Source: Kocuria sp. cx-455 (lineage in GTDB: Bacteria; Actinomycetota; Actinomycetes; Actinomycetales; Micrococcaceae). From it: 64,000 bases of DNA. Within the stretch, counting starts at the first letter, position 1; each line of letters starts with the position of its first letter. Made by a program: the position numbers and the translations under genes. Below, one piece after another: positions 42,720-51,260 of this stretch. The notes below the pieces were generated by a model, which was not told where the DNA came from, ran no database searches, and was given only the letters and a program-made list of their open reading frames with translations. The DNA is taken from the NCBI RefSeq assembly GCF_014698015.1, contig NZ_JACXBS010000001.1, positions 248,001 to 312,000 of the forward strand. Direction: 5' to 3'.

Positions 42720-44423
42720 CTAGAGCTTGATCCAGACTGCGTGATCCACGGCGAGCTTCCCGGCCATCGCGGCGCTCTGGCCACTGGTAAGCAGCAGTTC
42801 ACCGCTGCTCAGCTCGGGGATCTCCACAGCCTCATCGCCGGCGTTGGCCGCGACGAGAATTGTCTCCCCGGCCTCCGTGGTGAGGCGGTAGGCCAGGACT
42901 TGCGAACCTCGTTCACTCAGGGGATCCCACGCGAACTCCGCGCGGCCCAGACCCAGCTCCCGCCGAATGCGCAGGGCGTTCTTGTACAAGTTCAGCACGG
43001 ACTGCGGGTTGCCCAGTTGGTGATCCACCGTGATGTTCTCGAAGCTCGCCGGCTGCGGCAACCACGGATCCGGGCCGAAGCCCAGCCCCTTGCCCACGGG
43101 AGACCAGGGCAGGGGTACTCGCGCGCCGTCGCGACCCAACTCGGTGCCCTCGGTGCGGAAGAAGGTGGGGTCCTGGCGGCTCTCGGCCTCCAAATCGGTG
43201 TGCTCCGGCAACCCCAGCTCATCGCCCTGGTAGACGTATGCGGAACCGGGCAGGGACAGTTCCACGAGCGCGGCGGCGCGGGCTCGGCGAAGGCCCAGAT
43301 CGGCGTCGGGCTGTTGGTCCTCCGCACCGATGCCATTGGGGTAGGCGGTGCGGGAACCCAAGCCGTAGCGCGAGGCGTGGCGGACGGTGTCGTGGTTGGA
43401 GAGCACCCAGGTGGACGGAGCACCCACCGCCTGGTTGACGCGCAGAGCTTCCGTAATGGCGTTGCGCATGCGGTCGCGATGCCAGCCCGCAATCAGGAAG
43501 TCGAAGTTGAACGCCTGCTGCGCCTCGTCCGGGCGAACGTACAAGGCCAGTCGCTCCGCCGGGCCGATCCACGCCTCCACCACGAGCATGCGCTCACCGG
43601 GGTACTCGGCCAGCACCTGGTTCCAGTCGCGGTAGATTTCGTGCACGCCGTCCTGGTCGAAGTAGGGGCCGGTGTCCATGGTCTTCTCGGACTGGCCTTG
43701 CTCATCCACATCGGTGCCCTCGACCATGTGCACCTGCTCGTCCCAGTCGGGCAGGCCCTCCGCCTTGACCATGCCGTGAGCGACATCCACGCGGAACCCG
43801 TCCACACCGCGATCCAGCCAGAACCGGAGCACGCTGCGGAACTCCTCCCACACCTGAGGGTTCTCCCAGTTCAAATCCGGTTGTGATGAGTCAAAAAGGT
43901 GCAGGTACCACTGGCCGTCGGCAATGCGGGACCACGCGGGACCGCCGAACAGCGACTTCCAGTTGTTCGGGGGCAGGTCGCCGTTCTCGCCCTTGCCGTC
44001 GCGGAACATGTAGCGGGCGCGCTCCTCGGATCCTTTCGGAGAAGAGAGCGCCTCTTGGAACCATTCGTGGTCCTCGGAGGTGTGATTGGGTACGAGATCC
44101 ACAATGAGTTTCAGGCCCAGATCATGGGCCTCATTGCGCATCCGGTCAAAGTCTTCGAGGGTGCCGAATCGCGGGTCGATGGTGCGGTAGTCGGCCACGT
44201 CGTACCCGGCGTCATGCTGCGGAGACAGATAGAACGGAGACAGCCACACCGCATCCACGCCCAGCTGTTTGAGGTAGGGCAGTTTTTCGGTCACACCGCC
44301 CAGATCGCCCATCCCGTCTCCGTTGGAGTCCTTGAAGGAGCGCGGATACACCTGGTAGATCACGGCGTCCCGCCACCACTCGGTACCGGACTGTTGACGT
44401 GGGGTCACTGTTTCTTCAGACAC
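42720..44423 (-). CDS. GH13 alpha-glucosidase / oligo-1,6-glucosidase
   Basis: 567 residues. WWRDAVIYQVYPRSFKDSNGDGMGDLGGV is the N-terminal GH13 block. Region I is DLVPNHTS, region II is DGFRVDVAHGM with the nucleophile Asp, region III is VVEAW with the acid Glu, and region IV is LSNHD. It is a cytosolic hydrolase of alpha-glucosides without signal peptide. GTG 44423 is preferred: TAGCGT lies seven bases upstream, whereas the ATGs at 44444 and 44486 lie in or before this promoter. Confidence 0.9.
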   Translation of the reverse strand: MSEETVTPRQQSGTEWWRDAVIYQVYPRSFKDSNGDGMGDLGGVTEKLPYLKQLGVDAVWLSPFYLSPQHDAGYDVADYRTIDPRFGTLEDFDRMRNEAHDLGLKLIVDLVPNHTSEDHEWFQEALSSPKGSEERARYMFRDGKGENGDLPPNNWKSLFGGPAWSRIADGQWYLHLFDSSQPDLNWENPQVWEEFRSVLRFWLDRGVDGFRVDVAHGMVKAEGLPDWDEQVHMVEGTDVDEQGQSEKTMDTGPYFDQDGVHEIYRDWNQVLAEYPGERMLVVEAWIGPAERLALYVRPDEAQQAFNFDFLIAGWHRDRMRNAITEALRVNQAVGAPSTWVLSNHDTVRHASRYGLGSRTAYPNGIGAEDQQPDADLGLRRARAAALVELSLPGSAYVYQGDELGLPEHTDLEAESRQDPTFFRTEGTELGRDGARVPLPWSPVGKGLGFGPDPWLPQPASFENITVDHQLGNPQSVLNLYKNALRIRRELGLGRAEFAWDPLSERGSQVLAYRLTTEAGETILVAANAGDEAVEIPELSSGELLLTSGQSAAMAGKLAVDHAVWIKL

Positions 44424-44436
44424 CCCCTTAACGCTA
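44424..44436 (-). promoter_or_regulatory. -10 box TAGCGT seven bases before GTG 44423
   Basis: Minus strand: TAGCGT (44431-44436), seven bases, GTG. Leaderless-type start of the GH13 gene. Confidence 0.5.
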
Positions 44437-44507
44437 GTCAGCATGCGGGGTGCGGGGGAAATCTGATGTGAGGGAATCGCAGCCACGAAGCCTCAGGGGC
44501 GGAAGAT

Positions 44508-44545
44508 GCGCAAAATTGGCCGAATCTGAACATCTTCCTCACACC
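44508..44545 (+). repeat. Left copy of a 38-bp imperfect direct repeat
   Basis: It matches 45728-45765 at 29 of 38 positions without gaps (both begin GCGCAAAA and end TTCCTCACACC). The two copies flank the broken DUF559-like gene in the same orientation, 1,220 bp apart. Confidence 0.55.
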
Positions 44546-44662
44546 AGACTGCGGGGCTGCACGTTCCTCACTTGCGTCTCTGGCTGAGGAACCATGAACC
44601 CTGTGGAGGGATATCGGATGAGTGACTGTGGATAAGTTCCGGCCCGTACCGGCCCGGTTCTC

Positions 44663-44674
44663 TAGAGTCCGAGC
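44663..44674 (+). promoter_or_regulatory. -10 box TAGAGT six bases before ATG 44675
   Basis: TAGAGT at 44663-44668, six bases, ATG. The promoter of the broken DUF559-like gene is still of the leaderless type. Confidence 0.45.
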
Positions 44675-45674
44675 ATGCTGTACCGACAAGAGCCCCTGCG
44701 GCTCGGAGACCGTCCGGTGGTGCTACGCACGGCCGGGACGGGCAAACGCGCCTCGCAATTGATGGCTCATGCGGGGATACAACGAGTGACCAAGGGACTG
44801 TGGGCCTTCCATCCCGTACCGCTCACTGCGGTGGAGCGGTCACTGCTGTTGCAACAGCATCTGGGTGCTCCGGGTTCCACCCTCGCCGTGACCCGGTTCA
44901 ATGCCCTGGACATCCTGAGGTTACCCGCGGGGTACACCGACCATTGGGCGCATCAGTCACTCAGGATGCCCTGTCCAAAGATCATGCAGACCTTTCGGGG
45001 GAACGCGAGACGGCCCATTTGCGGTGGTCAGGTGCGCGAACCCAAACCGTTGCCGAGGGAATCAAGTTCTCCAAATCGCTGGGGCTGGAGACTTTTGCAG
45101 GCCCTGGGGAAGCAGGATTGCCCACCCGGTGGAGGCGCTGGTGGTTGTTGCCCCTCGGCTGTCGCACTGGCGCATTGTTGCCTGTCTGGACGCAATGATG
45201 TCCTGGCAATTCACCATCCCCGGTACGGAAGTCGCGGCCGAACTTCCGAGAGCCGTGATCGAGGAGAGCTTGAGTCTTTTGCCGCCGCATTCGTTCGCCG
45301 TGAATGCCGTGCGTAAAGGATTGCGGGACGCCCAGGAGTCATGCTTCTCGGCCATGGAAACCCTGACACGCATGATCGCGCTGCACGAAGGACTGCCACC
45401 GCCTCAGCTCAACTACCCGGTGACGGTCAACGGACGGACGTTCTACCTGGACCTGGCATGGCCGGAATTCAAGGTGGCGGTCGAGTACAACGGCCGAGTC
45501 CACGCGGAGAAAGTGGACCAGTACCGGGACGAGATGTACCGTTTTGGGCTCCTGCGTGACTGCGGGTTGGATCTCACGCTGTTGGTCGCGGACGATCTCA
45601 AGGATCCCGGCCGGAGACGGAAGTGGGTTGAGCGGGTACGCCGCGCGACGTCCTCGCAGTTTATTCCGTTCTGA
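44675..45674 (+). pseudogene. DUF559-like gene, paralogue 3, with two frameshifts
   Basis: The N-terminal part (MLYRQEPLRLGDRPVV to LRLPAGYTDHWAHQS) is in one frame, the next part (ERETAHLRWSGARTQTVAEG, SKSLGLETFAGP) in a second, and the rest from WGSRIAHPVEALVVVAPRL in a third. Each shift equals one lost base: the first lies near 44970-44990, the second in a C run near 45104 (three C where four restore GPWG). The C-terminal motif FYLDLAWPEFKVAVEYNG keeps the ExK. Repaired, it would be about 333 residues, like the paralogues at 20351 and 32199. Either a pseudogene or two sequencing errors. Confidence 0.7.
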
Positions 45675-45682
45675 CGGAATAA
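45661..45682 (+). terminator. Hairpin overlapping the stop of paralogue 3
   Basis: TTATTCCGT-TCTG-ACGGAATAA, a perfect nine-base stem whose loop holds the start of the TGA stop codon. Confidence 0.6.
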
Positions 45683-45727
45683 CTTGCGTTCTAAGTACGC
45701 AGCAGGGAACTCTGAGGGGAGGAACCA

Positions 45728-45765
45728 GCGCAAAAAGTGCCGGATCTCGGCACTTTCCTCACACC
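45728..45765 (+). repeat. Right copy of the 38-bp direct repeat, containing a hairpin
   Basis: Within it AAAGTGCCG-GATCT-CGGCACTTT (45734-45756) forms a perfect nine-base stem. The left copy at 44508-44545 has lost this pairing. It could terminate transcription between the convergent genes. Confidence 0.6.
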
Positions 45766-45821
45766 GAATCCGACCACTGTATTTGCCTCACCCGGGACCG
45801 GCGGGCCGGCCTCGGCAGCCC

Positions 45822-46733
45822 CTAATTCGCCGATTGCAGGTGCGCCAACGGAGACCACCGCTGGAAGATCCGCCGCAGGGCCGCTGTGGCGGCGCCCTGG
45901 TCATTGTCGCGCAGGAGATCCAGGGCGTCGGCCATGTCGCGGGGACTCTCATCGGGCTGAATCCGGTCGGCCAAGGAACCGTAATCCAGGCTCACGAGTG
46001 AAGCGGGGCTGAATGTGCCGAGCCAGCGGCCCAACCGAGTCAGATCATCCGCGAAGGCTTTGGCCTGTTGCGCCTCCTCGGACAGGGCCTCGGCATCCGG
46101 CCCGGCAGAAGCCAGGGCGGTGTCCTCGACGATCTGCGCCCCATGAATGACACGCCGCGCGGCGGTGTCCGCCGGCGTGACCAGCCGGTGGAGTTCATGG
46201 CCCGCGTGCACAGTGACCACCCGATCCGCCATGGTGAACGCCGCGAACCACGCCAAGGGCACCACGTACGCGGATTCCCGGGTGTACAGCGGCTCGAACA
46301 GTTCCCCGGAGATCTTCCGGGCGGCCTCGCGCACCTGCTTTTCCGGAACCAGAAGTGGGAGGAGCTGAGCACCGTCGTTCAGGGTGGCATCCGAGAACAA
46401 GCGGAGGGAGCGTCGTAAACGCTGGGGTGCGTGGAAGACCGGGAAGTCTCCCATGCCGCCCACAAAGCGCTCTTCGGCGAGGGGGGCCGTGGAGAACGGG
46501 ATGGTCCACAGGGGTTCGCGCGCGGGTGGCAGCGGCGAATGGGACGTGTCGGTGAGGCGGGTCAACTGTTCGGTGAGTTCGTTGACCCCGCCCGTCAGAG
46601 GATCCAGGGCGCGAGGGATAGCGGGGGCATACTCGGCGTCGAGCTCTTCCTGCGGCACGTAGATTCGCATGGCGAAACGCACGGGAGGCCCAGTGATCCC
46701 CCGGAACGCCGTGCCCACGTTCACCAGTGCCAT
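45822..46733 (-). CDS. Conserved-looking protein of unknown function in xthA operon
   Basis: 303 residues, soluble, no signal peptide and no membrane segment. It opens ALVNVGTAFRGITGPPVRFAMRIYVPQEELD, suggesting a beta-rich start, and has long acidic helices toward the end. I recognise no motif. ATG 46733 lies three bases after the xthA stop, so the two are probably one transcript. A role connected with DNA repair is only suggested by this position. Confidence 0.6.
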   Translation of the reverse strand: MALVNVGTAFRGITGPPVRFAMRIYVPQEELDAEYAPAIPRALDPLTGGVNELTEQLTRLTDTSHSPLPPAREPLWTIPFSTAPLAEERFVGGMGDFPVFHAPQRLRRSLRLFSDATLNDGAQLLPLLVPEKQVREAARKISGELFEPLYTRESAYVVPLAWFAAFTMADRVVTVHAGHELHRLVTPADTAARRVIHGAQIVEDTALASAGPDAEALSEEAQQAKAFADDLTRLGRWLGTFSPASLVSLDYGSLADRIQPDESPRDMADALDLLRDNDQGAATAALRRIFQRWSPLAHLQSAN

Positions 46734-46736
46734 GGG

Positions 46737-47543
46737 TCAGCCGATCTCGATGACCACGGGCGCGTGATCCGAGGCGCCCTTGCCCTTGCGCTCCTCACGG
46801 TCGATCCAAGCGTCCGTGACGCGCGCAGCAAGGGCCGGGGAGCACAGCTGGAAGTCGATGCGCATGCCTTCCTTCTTGGGGAAACGCAGCTGCGTGTAAT
46901 CCCAGTAGGTGTACACGCCGGGTCCGGGGTGACGGGGGCGGACCACGTCAACGAAGCCGGCATCGTCAATGAAAGCGTTGAACGCCGCACGCTCGCCGTC
47001 AGACACGTGGGTGAAACCGTTCTCCTTGAAGAACTGGATGTCCCACACGTCCTCGTCCTGCGGGGCCACGTTCCAATCACCCACCAATGCGATCTCCGCC
47101 TCAGGATCATCTGCAACCCACTGCGCGGCGTGGTCCTTGAGCACGCGCAACCACTCGAGTTTGTAGGCCATGTGCGGGTCGTCCAGGCCGCGGCCGTTGG
47201 GTACGTACAGGGACCACACGCGCACACCGCCGCAGGTTGCGGCCATGGCGCGGGCCTCCTGGACGGGCTCCTGCTTGCCCTTACCGAACACGGGCTGGCC
47301 GGGGAACGTGCGCTCCACGTCCTTGAGCCCCACGCGAGAGGCAATGGCCACGCCGTTCCACTGGCTCAGCCCGAAATGGGCCACCTCGTACCCGGCGAAC
47401 TCGAACAGTTCCCATGGGAAATTTTCGTCCTTGGCCTTGGTTTCTTGGATGGCCAACACATCCACGTCCGAACGGTCCAGCCACGCTTCGATGCGGTCGG
47501 CGCGGGCTCTGATGGAGTTGACGTTCCACGTGGCAATTCTCAT
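46737..47543 (-). CDS. xth: Exodeoxyribonuclease III
   Basis: 268 residues, family length. MRIATWNVNSIRAR, LAIQETKAKD with the metal-binding Glu, YVPNGRGLDD, VGDWNVAPQDEDVW and the terminal GASDHAPVVIEIG with the catalytic Asp-His are all present. It acts at abasic sites and 3' blocked ends in base-excision repair. ATG 47543 has TACGGT six bases upstream, implying a leaderless mRNA. It is co-transcribed with the unknown gene downstream. Confidence 0.93.
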   Translation of the reverse strand: MRIATWNVNSIRARADRIEAWLDRSDVDVLAIQETKAKDENFPWELFEFAGYEVAHFGLSQWNGVAIASRVGLKDVERTFPGQPVFGKGKQEPVQEARAMAATCGGVRVWSLYVPNGRGLDDPHMAYKLEWLRVLKDHAAQWVADDPEAEIALVGDWNVAPQDEDVWDIQFFKENGFTHVSDGERAAFNAFIDDAGFVDVVRPRHPGPGVYTYWDYTQLRFPKKEGMRIDFQLCSPALAARVTDAWIDREERKGKGASDHAPVVIEIG

Positions 47544-47555
47544 GACACCACCGTA
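47544..47555 (-). promoter_or_regulatory. -10 box TACGGT six bases before ATG 47543
   Basis: Minus strand: TACGGT (47550-47555), six bases, ATG of the exonuclease III gene. Confidence 0.5.
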
Positions 47556-47595
47556 GCGAGCCGCGGGCAGAAACAGCCACTCACGGGACGGCTAC

Positions 47596-48066
47596 CTACT
47601 GTCCGTCGCGGTTGGGGCGCACCGGGTGCCCGGACAGGATGGAAATCCTGTTGAACGCATTGATGGCAATGGCGGACCACTGCAGAGCGGAGAACTGCTT
47701 GTCCGTGAGAGTTTCCCGGGCCTCCGTCAGCTCCTGGTGCAGCGTGGAATGGTTCAGCTCGGTGGCGGTCTCGGCAATGATCAGGGCCGCCCGTTCCAGC
47801 GGATCGAACACCCGGGTGTCCCGCCAGGCAGGGAGCACGGCCAACTGCTGAGCGGTCACACCCGCCTCGGTCGCCCGCTTCACGTGCAGATCCAAGCAGT
47901 ACGCGCAGCCGTTGAGCTGCGAGGCTCGCACGTTGAGTAGTTCCGTGACGGCACGGGGGATATCGGCTGCTTCATTTGCCGCCGCAACTCGGCGGGAGAA
48001 AGCGTTGATGGCTCGCCAACTGCCGGGGTCGGACTTGTCCAGGAAGAAGTGCTCGTGTGCGCTCAC
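47596..48066 (-). CDS. Carboxymuconolactone decarboxylase / AhpD-like protein
   Basis: 156 residues from GTG 48066, with a longer in-frame GTG at 48117. The redox motif is NGCAYCLDLHVKRA (C-x-x-C with the following His), characteristic of AhpD-like peroxidase-type CMD proteins. LLNVRASQLN and LERAALIIAETAT are also typical. A peroxide-reducing role with thiol relay is the family expectation. GGAA lies just before GTG 48066. It is divergent from the cardiolipin synthase gene. Confidence 0.8.
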   Translation of the reverse strand: MSAHEHFFLDKSDPGSWRAINAFSRRVAAANEAADIPRAVTELLNVRASQLNGCAYCLDLHVKRATEAGVTAQQLAVLPAWRDTRVFDPLERAALIIAETATELNHSTLHQELTEARETLTDKQFSALQWSAIAINAFNRISILSGHPVRPNRDGQ

Positions 48067-48165
48067 ATCGGTTCCAACGTGCACGGTGGCCGCAAAATTT
48101 CGCCCGGGACCGAGCACACCCGAGACGTTACGCGCCTTTTTCGGGGGTTCTCAGGCCAGGCCACG

Positions 48166-48177
48166 TAGGGTGATTGC
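48166..48177 (+). promoter_or_regulatory. -10 box TAGGGT six bases before ATG 48178
   Basis: TAGGGT at 48166-48171, six bases, ATG of the phospholipase D-like gene. Confidence 0.5.
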
Positions 48178-49437
48178 ATGACGACCAAAGCCGCCGCAGT
48201 CCACCACAAGGGACGTTCTTTCCTGTTGAAGACGGGAGTGGTTGCCGCCGGCTCCGTGGCTGCCGCTCAGGCCACGGTGATCGCTTCCCTGGCGGGCCTG
48301 GACTGGTGGAAGCACAGGAATCGTAAGGTCCGTGATGCTCCCCGCCCGGGCACCTTCACCGCGCAGGTGGAGGACTCCGAGCTGAAAATCTACACGTCGG
48401 GCGCCACCGTCTACGAAGACATGCTCGATGCCATCGACGGCGCCCAGACATCCATCCACATGGAGACTTTCATTTGGAAGAACGATGACGTGGGACAGCG
48501 GTTCCTCGATGCGCTCAACGCCGCTGCCGAACGCGGGGTGGCCGTCTTTGTCATCTATGACGGGTTCGCCAACCTGGTGATCCCCAATTCCTTTTATCGG
48601 TTCTCGGACAAGGTCAATGTCTTCCGGATGCCGGCCGTCCGACGTAAATGGTGGCGGGGCCCGCTGCGTTACACCGGGGTCAATCATTCCAAGATCCTGG
48701 TGGTGGACGACACCACTGGTTTCGTGGGTGGCTACAACATCGGTTCCATGTACGCCAGTCAGTGGCGGGACACCCACGTGCGTGAGGTGGGCCCGGCCGT
48801 GTGGGGTCTGCGGAACTCCATTGCCAAGGTGTGGAACGAGGACCGTCACCCGCGCGAACAGATCGAGTGGGTGTCACCGCAGAACTGGGACCCGGAGGTC
48901 CGGGTTGCTGCCAACCTGCCGGTGCAGCTCGTGTATCCGATCCGGTACCTGTACCTGAGTGCCATTGAACGCGCCAAGGACCACATTTGGATCACCACGC
49001 CGTATTTCATTCCCGACCAACAGATCCTCGATGGTTTGGTGAGGGCGTCCAAGCGTGGTGTGGACGTTCGCGTGATGGTTCCCAAGGACTCCAACCACAT
49101 CCTGGCGGACTGGGTGTCCCGCGGTTTCTACGGCCAGCTCCTGGACGCGGAGATCACCATCCTGCTGTACGCGGCGGCCATGATTCACGCGAAAACCGCA
49201 ACGATCGACGGCGAATGGTCCACTGTGGGCACTGCCAACATCGACCGGTTGTCACTGTCGTTCAATTACGAGACCAACGTGGAGATCATCGACCCGGATT
49301 TCGCGGCGGAAATGGAGAAGGTCTTCGAAGCGGACTCCGAGCACTGCGAAACCCTCAGCTCCCCCCGCTGGCGCGACCGTCACCGCATGGCCCGTTTCGC
49401 GGAGACGGTGTTGATTCCGCTGCGACCCATTCTTTGA
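48178..49437 (+). CDS. Phospholipase D-family cardiolipin synthase-like protein
   Basis: 419 residues with one N-terminal hydrophobic segment (about 16-40) and two HKD motifs: NHSKILVVDDTTGFVGGYNIG (about 167-187) and IHAKTATIDGEWSTVGTANID (about 336-356). These form the paired active site that transfers phosphatidyl groups. Cardiolipin synthesis from two phosphatidylglycerols is the likely reaction. It is membrane-anchored by the N-terminus. The start is fixed by a leaderless-type promoter. Confidence 0.88.
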   Translation: MTTKAAAVHHKGRSFLLKTGVVAAGSVAAAQATVIASLAGLDWWKHRNRKVRDAPRPGTFTAQVEDSELKIYTSGATVYEDMLDAIDGAQTSIHMETFIWKNDDVGQRFLDALNAAAERGVAVFVIYDGFANLVIPNSFYRFSDKVNVFRMPAVRRKWWRGPLRYTGVNHSKILVVDDTTGFVGGYNIGSMYASQWRDTHVREVGPAVWGLRNSIAKVWNEDRHPREQIEWVSPQNWDPEVRVAANLPVQLVYPIRYLYLSAIERAKDHIWITTPYFIPDQQILDGLVRASKRGVDVRVMVPKDSNHILADWVSRGFYGQLLDAEITILLYAAAMIHAKTATIDGEWSTVGTANIDRLSLSFNYETNVEIIDPDFAAEMEKVFEADSEHCETLSSPRWRDRHRMARFAETVLIPLRPIL

Positions 49438-49473
49438 CCACGGCCAGCCGCCCAGCCGAAATTCTCCGCAAGA

Positions 49474-50301
49474 TTACTCGGAACGCCACCAGTCATCGGC
49501 CGGAGTCACGGGCACGGTGCGCTTGTGACGTGACCGCATGAAAATGGTTTCCAGCTGCTGTGCGATCTCGGTGGCGACCTCCTTGCCCTCGAGGTAGTCG
49601 TCGATGTCGTGGTAGGACAGTCCCAGTTCGTCCTCGTCCGTGCGACCTGGATTGTCATCGAGCAGGTCCGCGGTGGGTGCCTTGGAGATCAACGGTTCCG
49701 GGGCTCGCAGGTGATCAAGCAATTGTCGGTTCTGACGTTTGTTCAGACCGGCCAGCGGTAACAGGTCCGCGCCGCCGTCGCCGAATTTGGTGAAGAATCC
49801 CGTGACGGATTCCGCGGCGTGATCCGTGCCGATCACCAGCAGATTGTTGTCCCCGCCCACGGCGTACTGGGCCGTCATGCGCACCCTCGCCTTGGTGTTA
49901 CCCCGGGTGAAATCGGTCAGTTCCGTTCCGATAGCCGGTTCGTAAGCCTCCTCGAAACCACGCACGGCCGGGGCGACGTCGAAGGTGATCGTGCGGTCCG
50001 GCGCAATGAAGGCGAGAGCGGCCTGAGCGTCGTCCTCGTCGTGTTGGACGCCGTGGGGCAGCCGCATGGCCGCGAATTGGGCGTCCTCGCCCTCGGCTCG
50101 AAGTTTTGTCACGGCCAGCTGGGCCAGCTTGCCGGCCAACGTGGAGTCCACACCCCCGCTGATCCCCAGGACAAAGCCTCGCGCGCGGGCGGCCCGGAAA
50201 TAATCACACAGGAAGTCCACTCGGCGTTCCACTTCCGCGGCGGGGTCGATCTGCGGTTTAACGCCGAGTTCGGAAATGATCTGAGCCTGCAATTCACGCA
50301 T
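49474..50301 (-). CDS. nadE: NH3-dependent NAD+ synthetase
   Basis: 275 residues. The PP-loop is [17 protein letters not shown] with SGGVDS at residues 48-53. [35 protein letters not shown] is the family block for deamido-NAD, and KAPTADL and [13 protein letters not shown] follow. It lacks a glutaminase domain, so it uses ammonia, as in E. coli NadE. It makes NAD+ from deamido-NAD+, ATP and NH3. TACGAT lies six bases before ATG 50301. Confidence 0.95.
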   Translation of the reverse strand: MRELQAQIISELGVKPQIDPAAEVERRVDFLCDYFRAARARGFVLGISGGVDSTLAGKLAQLAVTKLRAEGEDAQFAAMRLPHGVQHDEDDAQAALAFIAPDRTITFDVAPAVRGFEEAYEPAIGTELTDFTRGNTKARVRMTAQYAVGGDNNLLVIGTDHAAESVTGFFTKFGDGGADLLPLAGLNKRQNRQLLDHLRAPEPLISKAPTADLLDDNPGRTDEDELGLSYHDIDDYLEGKEVATEIAQQLETIFMRSRHKRTVPVTPADDWWRSE

Positions 50302-50313
50302 GCGGATATCGTA
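50302..50313 (-). promoter_or_regulatory. -10 box TACGAT six bases before ATG 50301
   Basis: Minus strand: TACGAT (50308-50313), six bases, ATG of nadE. Confidence 0.5.
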
Positions 50314-50396
50314 GCCCGCCAGTGTTTCGCAGGCGTTTCATGCCCGCACCACTGCTCCTCGAGGCTGATCATTGGCCCGCATGAGATGCTGGTCAC

Positions 50397-51182
50397 ATGA
50401 GTGAAAACACCGAGTACGAGACCATTGTGGTGACCCGTGACGGTCGCGTGGGCGTCATCACCTTGAACCGGCCCAAGGCGCTCAATGCCTTGAACGAGCA
50501 AACCATGAATGACGTGGTCGCCGCCGCCACCGAGCTCGACCGAGACCCGGACATCGGCGCCATTGTCCTGACCGGTTCCGAAAAGGCCTTTGCCGCGGGT
50601 GCTGACATCAAGGAAATGGCTACCAAATCGGCTGCCGAGATGTACCGCATGGACTTCTTCTCATCATGGGATGTCTTCGCCCGCTTGCGCACCCCCAAGA
50701 TCGCCGCCGTGGCCGGCTACGCATTGGGCGGTGGTTGCGAATTGGCCATGATGTGCGACCTGATCATCGCCGCAGACACCGCCACGTTCGGCCAGCCCGA
50801 GATCAACCTGGGAGTGATCCCCGGAATGGGTGGCACTCAGCGCTTGACCCGCGCGATCGGTAAGGCCAAGGCCATGGACATGATTCTGACCGCCCGCCAA
50901 ATGGACGCGGAAGAAGCCGAACGGTCCGGTCTGGTGGCCCGTGTGGTCCCGGCCGATCAGCTCCTGGATACCGCCAACGACGTGGCTCGTACCATTGCAG
51001 GCTTGTCCAAACCCGTTGCTCAGCATGCCGTGGAATCCGTGAACGCGGCCTACGAAACCACCCTCCAGCAGGGTGTGCAGTACGAGCGCCGCGTGTTCCA
51101 CGGCCTGTTCTCCACCGCGGACCAGAAGGAAGGCATGGCCGCCTTCAGTGAGAAGCGCACGGCGAACTTCACCCACGAGTAA
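50397..51182 (+). CDS. Enoyl-CoA hydratase (crotonase family)
   Basis: 261 residues. [28 protein letters not shown] (oxyanion hole), and [43 protein letters not shown] with the catalytic Glu pair (E in GGGCELA and in QPEINLG). This matches EchA8-like enoyl-CoA hydratases of beta-oxidation. GATGCT six bases upstream may be its -10 box. It is separated from the molybdate operon by 78 bases carrying two palindromes, so it is not part of it. Confidence 0.92.
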   Translation: MSENTEYETIVVTRDGRVGVITLNRPKALNALNEQTMNDVVAAATELDRDPDIGAIVLTGSEKAFAAGADIKEMATKSAAEMYRMDFFSSWDVFARLRTPKIAAVAGYALGGGCELAMMCDLIIAADTATFGQPEINLGVIPGMGGTQRLTRAIGKAKAMDMILTARQMDAEEAERSGLVARVVPADQLLDTANDVARTIAGLSKPVAQHAVESVNAAYETTLQQGVQYERRVFHGLFSTADQKEGMAAFSEKRTANFTHE

Positions 51183-51201
51183 GCGAGTTGCCCGGGCCCA
51201 C

Positions 51202-51220
51202 TATCCGCATTTACGGAATA
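51202..51220. promoter_or_regulatory. Upstream operator-like palindrome of the molybdate operon
   Basis: TATCCGCATTTACGGAATA: TCCG-N6-CGGA dyad centred at 51210.5. It has the same half-sites and spacing as the palindrome centred at 51241.5, about three helical turns away. Confidence 0.55.
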
Positions 51221-51232
51221 GATCCCGCAAAG

Positions 51233-51252
51233 AATCCGCAAGTGCGGATATT
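51233..51252. promoter_or_regulatory. Operator-like palindrome over the promoter of the molybdate operon
   Basis: AATCCGCAAGTGCGGATATT: a perfect ATCCGCA-AG-TGCGGAT dyad. Its right end overlaps the predicted -10 box TATTGT (51249-51254), which is six bases before ATG 51261. A bound regulator would block transcription. Confidence 0.6.
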
Positions 51253-51260
51253 GTGGGGTC

